This document shows positions 1 through 7,242 of a stretch of 64,000 bases of DNA, in pieces; the first letter of the stretch is position 1; each line of letters begins with the position of its first letter. Under the pieces are notes generated by a model. That model was not told the origin of the DNA and made no database searches. It worked only from the letters and a program-made list of their open reading frames with translations. Both the position numbers and the translations under genes were made by a program. This stretch comes from G965116155 sp965116155 (GTDB taxonomy: Bacteria; Bdellovibrionota; Bdellovibrionia; Bdellovibrionales; UBA1609). The stretch is from positions 868,001 to 932,000 of the forward strand of contig OZ220488.1 in the NCBI GenBank assembly GCA_965116155.1, read 5' to 3'.

Positions 1-116
1 GTCCCGCAGAATATTGGATGGGCTATACGGCACCTATGATGCCTGTAGCGGAGGGCCAAAGGCCCGCAGCGACCAGGTTGCCGTCAAAGCTATGTGCGTC
101 GTGTTATAAAAACAAA
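1..116 (+). repeat. 3' part of an HP/C repeat unit, cut by window start
   Basis: The window opens inside a repeat unit. Bases 1-10 (GTCCCGCAGA) match the 3' arm of HP hairpins seen complete at 6401 and 48957. They are followed by the family tail GGCTATACGG and CCTGTAGCG, a short GGGCC-AAA-GGCCC hairpin, then GCGACCAGGTTGCCGTCAAAGC. That last stretch is the C-module tail also found at 49112 and 37908. No gene is visible here. Confidence 0.8.
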
Positions 117-118
117 AA

Positions 119-175
119 TTCTCTTCTCTTCTCTTCTCTTCTCTTCTCTTCTCTTCTCTTCTCTTCTCTTCTCTT
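119..175 (+). repeat. Pentanucleotide tract (CTCTT), 11 copies, upstream of the ankyrin gene
   Basis: Eleven uninterrupted CTCTT units fill 121-175. A possible -10 box, TATAGA, lies at 177-182, and the ankyrin gene starts 41 bases later at 223. The tract therefore falls where the -35 to -10 spacer and the -35 region would be. Gain or loss of units by slippage would change promoter geometry, the classic arrangement of a phase-variable promoter. The tract is seen; the promoter assignment and switching are inference. Confidence 0.85.
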
Positions 176-222
176 GTATAGAACTAAGGCACGTAGTTTT
201 TTAATGAAAAGGAGGCAGTGCG

Positions 223-1167
223 ATGAAAATTTTAAGTTTGGCGTTGTTATTTTTTATGGGTTTGGGGCTGAGCGTGTCTTATGGAGACACGGATTGGGGT
301 GGAGGTACCGAAATCACGCCGCCTCTTGTGGATGCTATTTTAAAAGACGATCACGACCGGGCGCGCGCGCTCATTAACGACCTCAAGACGGACATCAACG
401 CGGCTACCGAAAAAGGCATAACAGCCTTAATGGTAGCTACAAGGTCGAGCGAAAGTCTTGTAGAGCTCTTACTTTGGCGCTCCGATATTGATGTAAATGC
501 CAAAGACGCAAGGGGCAGGACGGCTCTTATACACGCCATGGAGAGTTCTTTTGTTGAAGAAATACAACGCACAATTATAGAGATCTTGCTAGGGGCAGGC
601 GCCGAGGTCAATGTAGTTTTTGAGAGCGACCAGCATGAAACAAGCACAACCCTTAGGCACGCTATATTGTATACTTATAAAGGAAATGTGCTACTTTTGA
701 TTAAAGCCGGTGCTGATGTCTCAGCCACCAACAAAAAAGGCGAAAACGCCCTTATGTTAGTTGCAGAGGAAGACATAGGTGATGATATGGGACAACTTTT
801 GCTAGATAACGGCGCCGACGCTACCATTAACCACCAATCTGCTACAGGCGACACGGTTCTAATAAAAGCCATCCAAAACCACAGTATGGCTTTTGTAAAA
901 ATGCTGCTAGGGGTGGACGGTATTGATGTCAATCAGCACGGGGCCAATGGCATGACAGCTCTTATGTGGGCAGCAGAGCATGATATGACAAGAACGGCGG
1001 ACGCTTTGCTAGCACATAAGGACATTGACATTAACGCCACGGACCACAGGAATAGAACAGCGTTTTATGTGGCAGAATATGCTGGCAGCGAGCGTGTTGC
1101 AAAGCTACTACGCGCCAAGTACTGGCAAGCACTCCACAACAAATGTGCCGCGCTTTTAAAAGGTTAG
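223..1167 (+). CDS. Secreted ankyrin-repeat protein
   Basis: This is a 314-residue protein with a Sec signal peptide (about residues 1-21, MKILSLALLFFMGLGLSVSY) and no lipobox Cys. The rest is ankyrin-type repeats, with G-TALM and A-ADV-style units such as KGITALMVA, RGRTALIHA, NGMTALMWA and NRTAFYVA. Ankyrin repeats bind other proteins and have no catalytic role; the partner is unknown. The start at 223 has a strong GGAGG Shine-Dalgarno 8 bases upstream. The gene lies behind the CTCTT tract, and its stop codon (TAG, 1165-1167) is contiguous with an HP repeat head. Three further exported ankyrin proteins occur in the window (10979, 38030, 47580). Confidence 0.9.
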   Translation: MKILSLALLFFMGLGLSVSYGDTDWGGGTEITPPLVDAILKDDHDRARALINDLKTDINAATEKGITALMVATRSSESLVELLLWRSDIDVNAKDARGRTALIHAMESSFVEEIQRTIIEILLGAGAEVNVVFESDQHETSTTLRHAILYTYKGNVLLLIKAGADVSATNKKGENALMLVAEEDIGDDMGQLLLDNGADATINHQSATGDTVLIKAIQNHSMAFVKMLLGVDGIDVNQHGANGMTALMWAAEHDMTRTADALLAHKDIDINATDHRNRTAFYVAEYAGSERVAKLLRAKYWQALHNKCAALLKG

Positions 1168-1450
1168 AGTGCTAGCTGCGTAAGCATCAGAGTGCTAGTA
1201 AAACAAACTTGGCCAGTAAGTGTAGTCCCAAGGGCAGATTAAGAAGCTGCTACCCTTGGGACAAACGGAAGGCCCAAGTTTGTTTTGCGACCTATATGCG
1301 TAAGCATAAAAGCGCCAGCAAAAATGTCTTCAGCCCTACGCAGTCCAGCTGATAGCGCCCCTGGGCGCGGGCCATCAGATGGACAAGTGGTCTTGACTGA
1401 AGCATTTTTGCGCGCTAGACAGCTGAAGCTTCTATGAGCCTGTAGCGATA
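1165..1450 (+). repeat. Two tandem HP hairpins after the ankyrin gene
   Basis: A truncated head (TTAGAGTGCTAGC) is followed by a full HP at about 1177-1295. Its arms AAAACAAACTTGG/CCAAGTTTGTTTT enclose a CCCAAGGG/CCCTTGGG stem. A second HP at about 1289-1420 has arms CAAAAATG and CATTTTTG, and ends CGCGCTAGACAGC. The block 1191-1447 is almost identical to 17561-17815. It lies between convergent genes (ankyrin +, rny -) and reads in the ankyrin direction. No ORF is supported here. Confidence 0.85.
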
Positions 1451-1457
1451 GGCGTAA

Positions 1458-1502
1458 GCGAAGTAGTAGTAAGAAGCCTTTGGCTTCTTACTACTACTTC
1501 GC
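1458..1502 (-). terminator. 21-bp perfect hairpin at the end of rny
   Basis: The arms 1458-1478 and 1482-1502 are perfectly complementary around a 3-base loop (TTT). On the minus strand the hairpin starts inside the last codons of rny and includes its stop codon. There is no clear U-tract, so it may be a 3'-end stabiliser or bidirectional barrier rather than a standard intrinsic terminator. Confidence 0.6.
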
Positions 1503-3077
1503 GTATTCGACCATGCGGGTATGCCGAATCACGCTAACCTTAATATCACCCGTAAAGCTTAGCTCGCGCTCGATTTTGTTTACGATATCCTGGCTCAGCA
1601 CACTGGCCTGTGCGTCTGTAATGGTGCCGCTATCTACCAGCACGCGGATCTCTTTGCCCGCTTGCAAGGCAAATGTACGAACCACACCGTCGAAGCTGTT
1701 GCCCACAGCCTCCAAATCCGACAGGCGCCGGATGTAATTTTCTACCACAGATCTCTTGGTTCCAGGACGTGCTTCGCTAAAGTTATTAGCCGCCTGCACC
1801 AAATGCCCCAGTAGGCCTTGGTGATGGCTCCCAAAAGCCATGCCCCTTAAAACCTCAACCACTTTATCAGACTCGCCCCATTTTTTTAAAAACTTAGCCC
1901 CCGCATCAAAAGAGCTCCCCTCCACCCAATGCGGCACCCCAAGGCCAATATCATGCAACAAACCTGCCCGCCGCGCCAAAGACACGCTCGTGCCAATTTC
2001 GCCCGCTAACAAACCACTCACATAAGCCACCTCAACAGAGTGGCTCAAAACATTCTGCTCACCCACATGGCGAAACTTTAACTTGCCCAGCACCGAAAGC
2101 ACCTCATGATGAAAACCACTCAGCCCCAAATCTACCACCACCTGCTCGGCCTCTTGCTTCAAGGTGCCCATAAGCTCTCGGCGCACCTTGTCTACTACCT
2201 CTTCTATACGAGCCGGGTGCACGCGGCCATCTAGCATCAAATGCTCCAAAGCCATATGCGCCACCTGACGCCTCAGAGGATCAAAGCTCGAAATAATCAC
2301 CGTCTCAGGAGTTTCGTCCACAATAATATCCACTCCACAAGCCGACTCTAGAGAGCGTATATTGCGCCCCTCGCGGCCTATGATCTTGCCCTTCATCTCG
2401 TCGCTCGTTAGCTGCACCGCCTGGGTCGTACGCTCTGTTGCCACATCGCTCGCGTAGCGCGCAATGGTTTTAGCCCACACACTGCGCACACGGTCTTGGC
2501 TCTCTTTGCGCATTTTTTTCTCAAGCCGATACACGTCTTCTGCCACCTCAGACTTAGCCTGCTGCACGAGGCTGTTTTTAAGCTCCGACAAGGCCTCATC
2601 GCGCGACATATTGGCCACCAGCTCCAACTTTTGCTGGCACTCAAGGAGCTCTTTTTGCAAAAAGGACTGCTTTTTTTTAAGTTGCGACGAAAACTCCTCG
2701 CACTCCACCTGTTTGTGCTCCAGAGCCTTGCGCCTTTGTGCCACCTCCTCGATCTTCCTCTGCAACGACGCCTTTAACTGCTTCTGCTGCTTGAGCTGCT
2801 CTTGCTCTTTTTGATCCAATTGGGCCCTCGCTTTGCGGGCCTTTTGCTCCATCTGCCGCCTATGCCGCGACTCTTGCTCTTTAATACGCGATTCACTATC
2901 GCGCTTCATACGGCTCACCCGCCCATGGGCCCGACTCAAAATGCGCTCGGCCTCTCGCTTGGCTCCCCTACGCGCACGGGCGCCCAACATGCCCCCATAA
3001 AGCCGCAAGCCCCCTAGGACCACCACCACTCCCGCAGTAAAGCCCATTACTATAAATATCAAACTACTGGCATCCAT
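1494..3077 (-). CDS. rny: Ribonuclease Y
   Basis: This is a membrane-anchored endoribonuclease that starts mRNA decay; the 527 residues match the usual length of about 520. It has an N-terminal membrane segment (residues 5-30), a long charged coiled coil (about 40-200), a KH domain with the IIGREGRNIRSLE motif, then an HD domain with the metal-binding HDIG motif (LLHDIGLG) and C-terminal helices ending HTRMVEYAK. All expected parts are present. It is followed on the same strand, upstream, by the cyclo-ligase and zapA-like genes with 6-45 base gaps, so these three probably form one operon. Confidence 0.97.
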   Translation of the reverse strand: MDASSLIFIVMGFTAGVVVVLGGLRLYGGMLGARARRGAKREAERILSRAHGRVSRMKRDSESRIKEQESRHRRQMEQKARKARAQLDQKEQEQLKQQKQLKASLQRKIEEVAQRRKALEHKQVECEEFSSQLKKKQSFLQKELLECQQKLELVANMSRDEALSELKNSLVQQAKSEVAEDVYRLEKKMRKESQDRVRSVWAKTIARYASDVATERTTQAVQLTSDEMKGKIIGREGRNIRSLESACGVDIIVDETPETVIISSFDPLRRQVAHMALEHLMLDGRVHPARIEEVVDKVRRELMGTLKQEAEQVVVDLGLSGFHHEVLSVLGKLKFRHVGEQNVLSHSVEVAYVSGLLAGEIGTSVSLARRAGLLHDIGLGVPHWVEGSSFDAGAKFLKKWGESDKVVEVLRGMAFGSHHQGLLGHLVQAANNFSEARPGTKRSVVENYIRRLSDLEAVGNSFDGVVRTFALQAGKEIRVLVDSGTITDAQASVLSQDIVNKIERELSFTGDIKVSVIRHTRMVEYAK

Positions 3078-3083
3078 CTCACC

Positions 3084-3743
3084 CTATCCTAAACCGTAAA
3101 ACCTTTCAGGAGTGCACAAGGCGTCCATGCGCACATCCCACTCACACAAAGGCAAGCTCTGCGCCGTTAGCTGCTCCTCAAAGGCTAAGCCTACCTTGTA
3201 ACCCTCATAACCCTTTAAAAAACGATCATAATACCCATAGCCATAGCCCAGGCGCCCACCCTGTAGATCAAACACCACGCCCGGCACAAAAACCAGCCCC
3301 ACATCCCCCACAAGCACCACCTGGCCACCTTGGGGCTCTTTGCAAAATCTACCCTCCACCACCTGCTGACCCCTACGCCAGCTGCGTAGCTCCATGGCTC
3401 TCGGCACCGCATGGGATGAGTCTGTTTCGTTGGAGTATGGCTCGTTGGAATGTGGCTTTAGGCACGGAAAACATGTTTTCCACTCACTGAGCAGCGGCGT
3501 CGTTAAAGCCGGCACAGGATCCAGCTCGTCCCCCATGCCCATATAACATGCCACATAGGCACTATGCTCCCAAGCACGCTCCCGAGCTGTGCGCATGGTC
3601 CGAGCCAAGGCCTCCGGCTGAGGGTGCACGCATGCTGCGCGTATGGCTTTGTAACGCTCTCTTATCGACTGCCGCTTAGCGGCCTGGGATGACGGCTCCA
3701 AAACCAAACACCTCGCAAATCCCCCGGGCCCAAAACAGGCCAA
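3084..3743 (-). CDS. 5-formyltetrahydrofolate cyclo-ligase
   Basis: The enzyme converts 5-formyl-THF to 5,10-methenyl-THF using ATP. It is recognised by the C-terminal signature GGRLGYGYGYYDRFL and the upstream LVFVPGVVFD strand. The N-terminal KRQSIRERYKAIR matches the usual basic start of the family. The long frame begins with a TTG that has no good ribosome site, so the true start may be a second TTG at 3707, behind GGGGGA. Next to zapA in the same order as in many proteobacteria (zapA then the cyclo-ligase), but with only about 44 bases between them, leaving no space for a 6S RNA gene. Confidence 0.93.
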   Translation of the reverse strand: MACFGPGGFARCLVLEPSSQAAKRQSIRERYKAIRAACVHPQPEALARTMRTARERAWEHSAYVACYMGMGDELDPVPALTTPLLSEWKTCFPCLKPHSNEPYSNETDSSHAVPRAMELRSWRRGQQVVEGRFCKEPQGGQVVLVGDVGLVFVPGVVFDLQGGRLGYGYGYYDRFLKGYEGYKVGLAFEEQLTAQSLPLCEWDVRMDALCTPERFYGLG

Positions 3744-3787
3744 AAGGGAACAAAAAGCACATACGCACCCGCTTTGGACGCGCAGAA

Positions 3788-4162
3788 CTATGTGTTGTGG
3801 TTTTTAGGGTTGGTCTTTTTAGATGCGCCATCGGGCGCAGCATTAACTGCAACGGGCTGGCGCAAGGCTCCTAAAGCTCCTGTAAGCTGCGCCTCTATGC
3901 ACGCAAGCTCCCGCAGGCTCTCCTGCTTGTAACGCTTTAAGCTTTTTTTTAAAGCCAAGTTATCCTCAGCCAGTCTCAAAGCACTCAGCAAAACAGCGTG
4001 CTGAAACGACACCCCACGCACGGATCTGGCTTCTTCGATCTTGCTATTAACGCTTTGTGCCAAGGAATCCAACACACCAGCAGCATGCGCCGAGCGCAAC
4101 GGCAGGCTCACGCCCCCGACCTTGAGTCTACGTACGCCCTCTTGAACACAAGCATTAGCCAT
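3788..4162 (-). CDS. zapA: ZapA-like cell division protein
   Basis: This is a small ZapA-type protein; the family bundles FtsZ filaments at the division ring. The N-terminal part (VRRLKVGGVSLPLRS) resembles the beta-strand segment of ZapA, and the rest is alpha-helical (LDSLAQSVNSKIEEARS, then a coiled coil around LRLAEDNLALKKSLKRY). I chose the ATG at 4162 because AGAGG lies just upstream. A GTG at 4183 would add seven residues. The length (about 124) is a little longer than typical ZapA. Position before the cyclo-ligase gene supports the call. Confidence 0.7.
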   Translation of the reverse strand: MANACVQEGVRRLKVGGVSLPLRSAHAAGVLDSLAQSVNSKIEEARSVRGVSFQHAVLLSALRLAEDNLALKKSLKRYKQESLRELACIEAQLTGALGALRQPVAVNAAPDGASKKTNPKNHNT

Positions 4163-4426
4163 AAAGCCTCTACCTTTACCCACCTAATTAAATGCTTCTA
4201 AAAAGACCCAAATAAAAACCACAGGCGCACCTAGAGCCACCGGCAACAAGCCCGCACATGAGGCTTTTGGGGTTTTTTATAAAAAACCTCAAACCTGCGC
4301 GAAGCCAAAAATACAAAACACCTTGCCAAAGACCCTTAGGGCACCAAAAACCACGGGCCAAATTAAACACAGCCCTGTTTGAATCCTAACAAGACCTCAC
4401 AACATAAGCAAGAGCAGTTTAAGGGA

Positions 4427-4906
4427 CTAGCTTCCCCAGTTGTAATGGCTGAATGCCTTGTTGGCGTCTGCCATGCGGTGGACGTCTTCTTTTTTCTTGA
4501 TAGCGTTGCCTTTTTCGAAATAAGCGTCCTCTAGCTCACCGGCAAGCCTTAGGGCCATGGTTTTTTCATTGCGTTTGCGCGCAAAATCTATCAACCACGC
4601 CATAGCCAAGGTCATGCGGCGCCCAGGGCGCACATCTACCGGAACCTGATACGTCGCCCCACCCACACGGCGCGATCGAGCCTCTAGGGCCGGCTTGCAA
4701 TTATCCAGAGCTTTTTTAAAGGCCTGTAGGGGTTGCTCTTTTTTGACCTTACGCCCCAGCTCATCCAAGGCCTGATACACAATGCGCTGGGCTAGGTTTT
4801 TTTTGCCGTCCAGCATCAGCTTGTTCACAAAACGCGCCAAGGTCACATCCTTATAGACAGGGTCCTGCAGCACCTCGCGCTTTAGTTGTGAACGCCTACG
4901 CGACAT
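4427..4906 (-). CDS. rpsG: 30S ribosomal protein S7
   Basis: S7 nucleates assembly of the 30S head and contacts the E-site tRNA. The 159 residues are full length, with MSRRRSQLKREVLQDPVYKD at the start, the GGATYQVPVDVRP loop and the HRMADANKAFSHYNW tail. It lies 18 bases after rpsL on the same strand. fusA and tuf, which usually follow, are not here; a roughly 240-base spacer without a gene leads to zapA instead. That spacer holds a GGTTTTTT/AAAAAACC palindrome near 4269-4290. Confidence 0.98.
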   Translation of the reverse strand: MSRRRSQLKREVLQDPVYKDVTLARFVNKLMLDGKKNLAQRIVYQALDELGRKVKKEQPLQAFKKALDNCKPALEARSRRVGGATYQVPVDVRPGRRMTLAMAWLIDFARKRNEKTMALRLAGELEDAYFEKGNAIKKKEDVHRMADANKAFSHYNWGS

Positions 4907-4924
4907 TCCAAAACCCCATGGCCA

Positions 4925-5311
4925 TCATTTTTTAGCACCTTCCTTACCGCGCTTGGCTCCATAGTGCGAACGCCCTCTTTTGCGCTTCTCCACCCCATGG
5001 GTGTCCAAAACACCCCGCACTATGTGGTAACGCACACCGGGCAAATCCTTCACCCTGCCGCCCCGCACCAAAACCACCGAGTGCTCCTGCAAGTTATGCC
5101 CTATGCCTGGTATATAAGAGTTCACCTCAAAGCCATTAGACAGCCGCACACGGGCCACCTTACGCAAGGCCGAGTTGGGCTTTTTTGGGGTTTTCGTAAA
5201 CACCCGTGTGCAAACCCCCCGCTTTTGCGGGCACCCTGCCAGCGCCGGTGACTTGGTCTTAGCCTTAGTCGCACTGCGCGAAGAGCGTATAAGCTGGTTA
5301 ATGGTAGGCAT
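4925..5311 (-). CDS. rpsL: 30S ribosomal protein S12
   Basis: S12 monitors codon-anticodon pairing in the decoding centre. I placed the start at MPTINQLIR (5311), the universal S12 N-terminus; the open frame upstream to 5350 adds an unlikely MPAPPFGIGFFCC extension. Conserved decoding loops PKKPNSALRK and GGRVKDLPGVRYH are intact, with the lysines that commonly mutate to streptomycin resistance in the unmutated form. It forms an operon with rpsG, detached from the main S10 cluster. Confidence 0.98.
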   Translation of the reverse strand: MPTINQLIRSSRSATKAKTKSPALAGCPQKRGVCTRVFTKTPKKPNSALRKVARVRLSNGFEVNSYIPGIGHNLQEHSVVLVRGGRVKDLPGVRYHIVRGVLDTHGVEKRKRGRSHYGAKRGKEGAKK

Positions 5312-5420
5312 ACAGCAAAAAAATCCTATCCCAAAAGGCGGCGCGGGCAAGCCACGCCTTTAAAGCCAAAATCAACAGCGCCCAGGTTATATAAGCCTAT
5401 CTGCTTCGTCAAGGCACAAA

Positions 5421-6152
5421 TTAGAGCGCTAGCGTGCTGCATCCTGACAGGGTGAACTCAGGCTGGCCCTGTTCAAAAATGCCTCCACCGGTCTCTTCGT
5501 ACAGGCATTGCAGCTGCATTTTGCTGCCATCGGGGTTTTGAAAGTTTTGCTTCAGCACCCCTTGGTGCACTTCGGCCTCGCCATCTGCGCAGAACACATT
5601 GAGATCCAAATATTTTACCAAACCCATACTGGCTAACACGCCGGCTGATGCCACGGCCATGCCGCTTAGCAAAACAGAGCTTCGCAAAAAACGCGACCGG
5701 TAAATCCAAATACCCGCAGCCGTTAAAGACCCAGCGGCGGTCCATTGGAATTTGTGTTTTTCAATCGGCAACAGCTGTACTGCTACGGCGCTGGCTGCTG
5801 TGGTGATAAGCATTACCTTTTTAGCAGAAAACGCCAGCCCCAACACTCCTGCCCCAGCACCAAAAGCCACATGCTGCGCCCACGGAGAACAGCTTTGCAC
5901 CACCTCCTGGGCCACGGCTGTCACTAGGTCTGTGCCCTTGTCTTTGAGCTTAACGCCTTTTTCCTTCAGGTCGCGCGCTGTTTGGGTGGCCGTTTGTTTC
6001 ACGCTCTCTACGGTTACGTCTTGCACGGCATTTGTTATTTTATCTAAAGCGCCTTTTTGAGCAGATTCTTCCGCAGCCCAAGATGCGCCGCTTAGCGGCA
6101 TTCCACTTGCTAGTACTAGAGACAAAACTCCACGAAGCGCTTTATTTTTCAT
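5421..6152 (-). CDS. Secreted membrane protein with family C-terminal domain, function unknown
   Basis: The 243-residue protein has a signal peptide (MKNKALRGVLSLVLASG...SWAA) and an amphipathic helical stretch rich in K/T/E (about 30-85). Several hydrophobic segments follow (about 95-175), then a C-terminal domain with PDGSKMQLQCLYEE and a final SGCSTL. That C-terminal pattern (short strand pair, LxC, second Cys) is shared with the proteins at 6634 and 7243 and, more weakly, 49404 and 50187. The start has AAGGAG upstream. No enzyme motif is visible. Confidence 0.8.
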   Translation of the reverse strand: MKNKALRGVLSLVLASGMPLSGASWAAEESAQKGALDKITNAVQDVTVESVKQTATQTARDLKEKGVKLKDKGTDLVTAVAQEVVQSCSPWAQHVAFGAGAGVLGLAFSAKKVMLITTAASAVAVQLLPIEKHKFQWTAAGSLTAAGIWIYRSRFLRSSVLLSGMAVASAGVLASMGLVKYLDLNVFCADGEAEVHQGVLKQNFQNPDGSKMQLQCLYEETGGGIFEQGQPEFTLSGCSTLAL

Positions 6153-6322
6153 GCTCGTAACTCCTTATATGGGTAATTTGATATAAATATATGCGGGCGG
6201 CACACAGCGCCCCACTTTTATAATCTTAAGCCCTTATAAGGCAAATGCTGCTGGTGCTGAAATAAATACACTTGGCATGCTTCACTGTTTTGCGCTGACT
6301 GAGATAGACTGCATATTTAAAT

Positions 6323-6397
6323 GGTGACATGGCCGAGGGGGTTAGGCAGCGGACTGCAAATCCGTTTACGGCGGTTCAAATCCGCCTGTCACCTCCA
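6323..6397 (+). tRNA. tRNA-Cys (GCA)
   Basis: A cloverleaf can be drawn. Acceptor arms are GGTGACA (6323-6329) and TGTCACC (6387-6393), with discriminator T and an encoded CCA (6395-6397). The anticodon loop reads CTGCAAA with anticodon GCA, and the T arm is GGCGGTTCAAATCCGCC. An HP repeat head begins four bases after the CCA. Confidence 0.96.
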
Positions 6398-6400
6398 AAG

Positions 6401-6510
6401 TTAGAGTGCTAGCAGAATTTTCTGGGATAAAGCGGCAGCACCTGATAGCCTCTGCAAGAGGCGGCCATCAGGTGCCAAGCGCCCCACAGAAAATTCTGCG
6501 GCCTATAAGG
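6401..6510 (+). repeat. HP hairpin directly after tRNA-Cys
   Basis: This is a clean example of the family. Head TTAGAGTGCTAGC, outer arms GCAGAATTTTCTG/CAGAAAATTCTGC, internal loop (AAAGCGGC opposite CAAGCG), inner arms GCACCTGAT/ATCAGGTGC and GCCTCT/AGAGGC, tail GCGGCCTATAAGGC. It lies between tRNA-Cys and the repeat-tract promoter, pointing with transcription. Confidence 0.9.
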
Positions 6511-6535
6511 CACAAACGTGTAAATACTACAAATT

Positions 6536-6575
6536 CCCTTCCCTTCCCTTCCCTTCCCTTCCCTTCCCTTCCCTT
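6536..6575 (+). repeat. Pentanucleotide tract (CCCTT), 8 copies, upstream of the secreted gene pair
   Basis: Eight CCCTT units are followed by CCCCC and a possible -10 box TATAAA at 6582-6587, 47 bases before the ATG at 6634. The geometry copies that of the CTCTT tract before the first ankyrin gene. The opposite strand is (AAGGG)8, a sequence able to form G-quadruplexes. Slippage here could switch expression of 6634 and 7243. Confidence 0.85.
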
Positions 6576-6633
6576 CCCCCTTATAAAGGATGTGTAGAGA
6601 TTTGTATATTTTACGGGATAAAGGGAGGTTATT

Positions 6634-7179
6634 ATGAGATTAGTATCATTAGTTTTTTGTTCCTTATTTTTATTTAGTACTACGCATATGGCAAGCGCCC
6701 AAACATCTTCAGGGCATGCACCTTTGCACGCTGGTGTTTTCGCTTATGGCATTTTCCCTTATGGTAGCCCTTTTGTAAACCATGTAAGAAAATGCTTTCC
6801 GGTTGCCGCTGCAGTTGGTTTGAGCATTTCAAGTGTATTCGCAGTATTGCGCATTATGTCACAGCCATCCAAGGCTCTTTCAACTGTGCTTTTTCTGCCT
6901 CTCCATGGGTTAGTAAATGCTATGTCGTTACAAATGCTTTCATCAATTTTGGTTTATCCCAGCTACGAAACATGCGAAGAACTAGTAAAAAAACTGGAGT
7001 CAATGGTTCCGTTTGTTAAGGAATTGAACGGAAAATTAACGGCCACTCTACAAAGCCCCAACGGTGAAGAAAAGCTACAAATGCAGTGCCTTGTAGATGA
7101 AGAAGCCTCTACAGATGCTTATGTTAATGTTTTAGAGGAAACCTGCACGTTCAAAACAATACCCCAAACTAGCACCTAA
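6634..7179 (+). CDS. Secreted membrane protein, paralogue of the C-terminal half of the next gene
   Basis: The 181-residue protein has a signal peptide (MRLVSLVFCSLFLFSTTHMA|SA). Hydrophobic helices follow around 55-110, then the segment YPSYETCEELVK and a small domain containing LTATLQSPNGEEKLQMQCL and EETCTF. The last 226 bases, including the stop, are nearly identical to those of the gene at 7243, pointing to recent duplication or gene conversion. GGGAGG lies 8 bases before the ATG. Probably co-transcribed with 7243 from the CCCTT promoter. Function unknown. Confidence 0.85.
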   Translation: MRLVSLVFCSLFLFSTTHMASAQTSSGHAPLHAGVFAYGIFPYGSPFVNHVRKCFPVAAAVGLSISSVFAVLRIMSQPSKALSTVLFLPLHGLVNAMSLQMLSSILVYPSYETCEELVKKLESMVPFVKELNGKLTATLQSPNGEEKLQMQCLVDEEASTDAYVNVLEETCTFKTIPQTST

Positions 7180-7242
7180 TGTGTTTAAGACTTTATTTAT
7201 TGTGAATCTCATGGCCTCAAAAGGCTAACAAAGGAGAATATA

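Noticed and set aside
18..377. Plus-strand ORF overlapping the CTCTT tract
   Set aside because: It translates the pentamer repeats into a LLFSS run, is out of frame with the ankyrin gene that has a strong ribosome site and signal peptide, and lies in repeat sequence.
3744..3787. 6S RNA between zapA and the cyclo-ligase gene
   Set aside because: This is a common location for ssrS, but the gap is only about 44 bases, too short for a 180-base RNA.
4188..4426. Possible gene between zapA and rpsG
   Set aside because: The minus-strand frame at 4188-4370 has no ribosome site and an odd Trp/Phe/Gly composition; it looks like spacer.
6401..6510. HP repeats as integron attC sites
   Set aside because: The inverted-repeat layout is reminiscent, but the RYYYAAC/GTTRRRY end motifs are not present in consistent positions, no integrase gene is seen, and neighbouring genes are ordinary chromosomal genes on both strands rather than a one-way cassette array.
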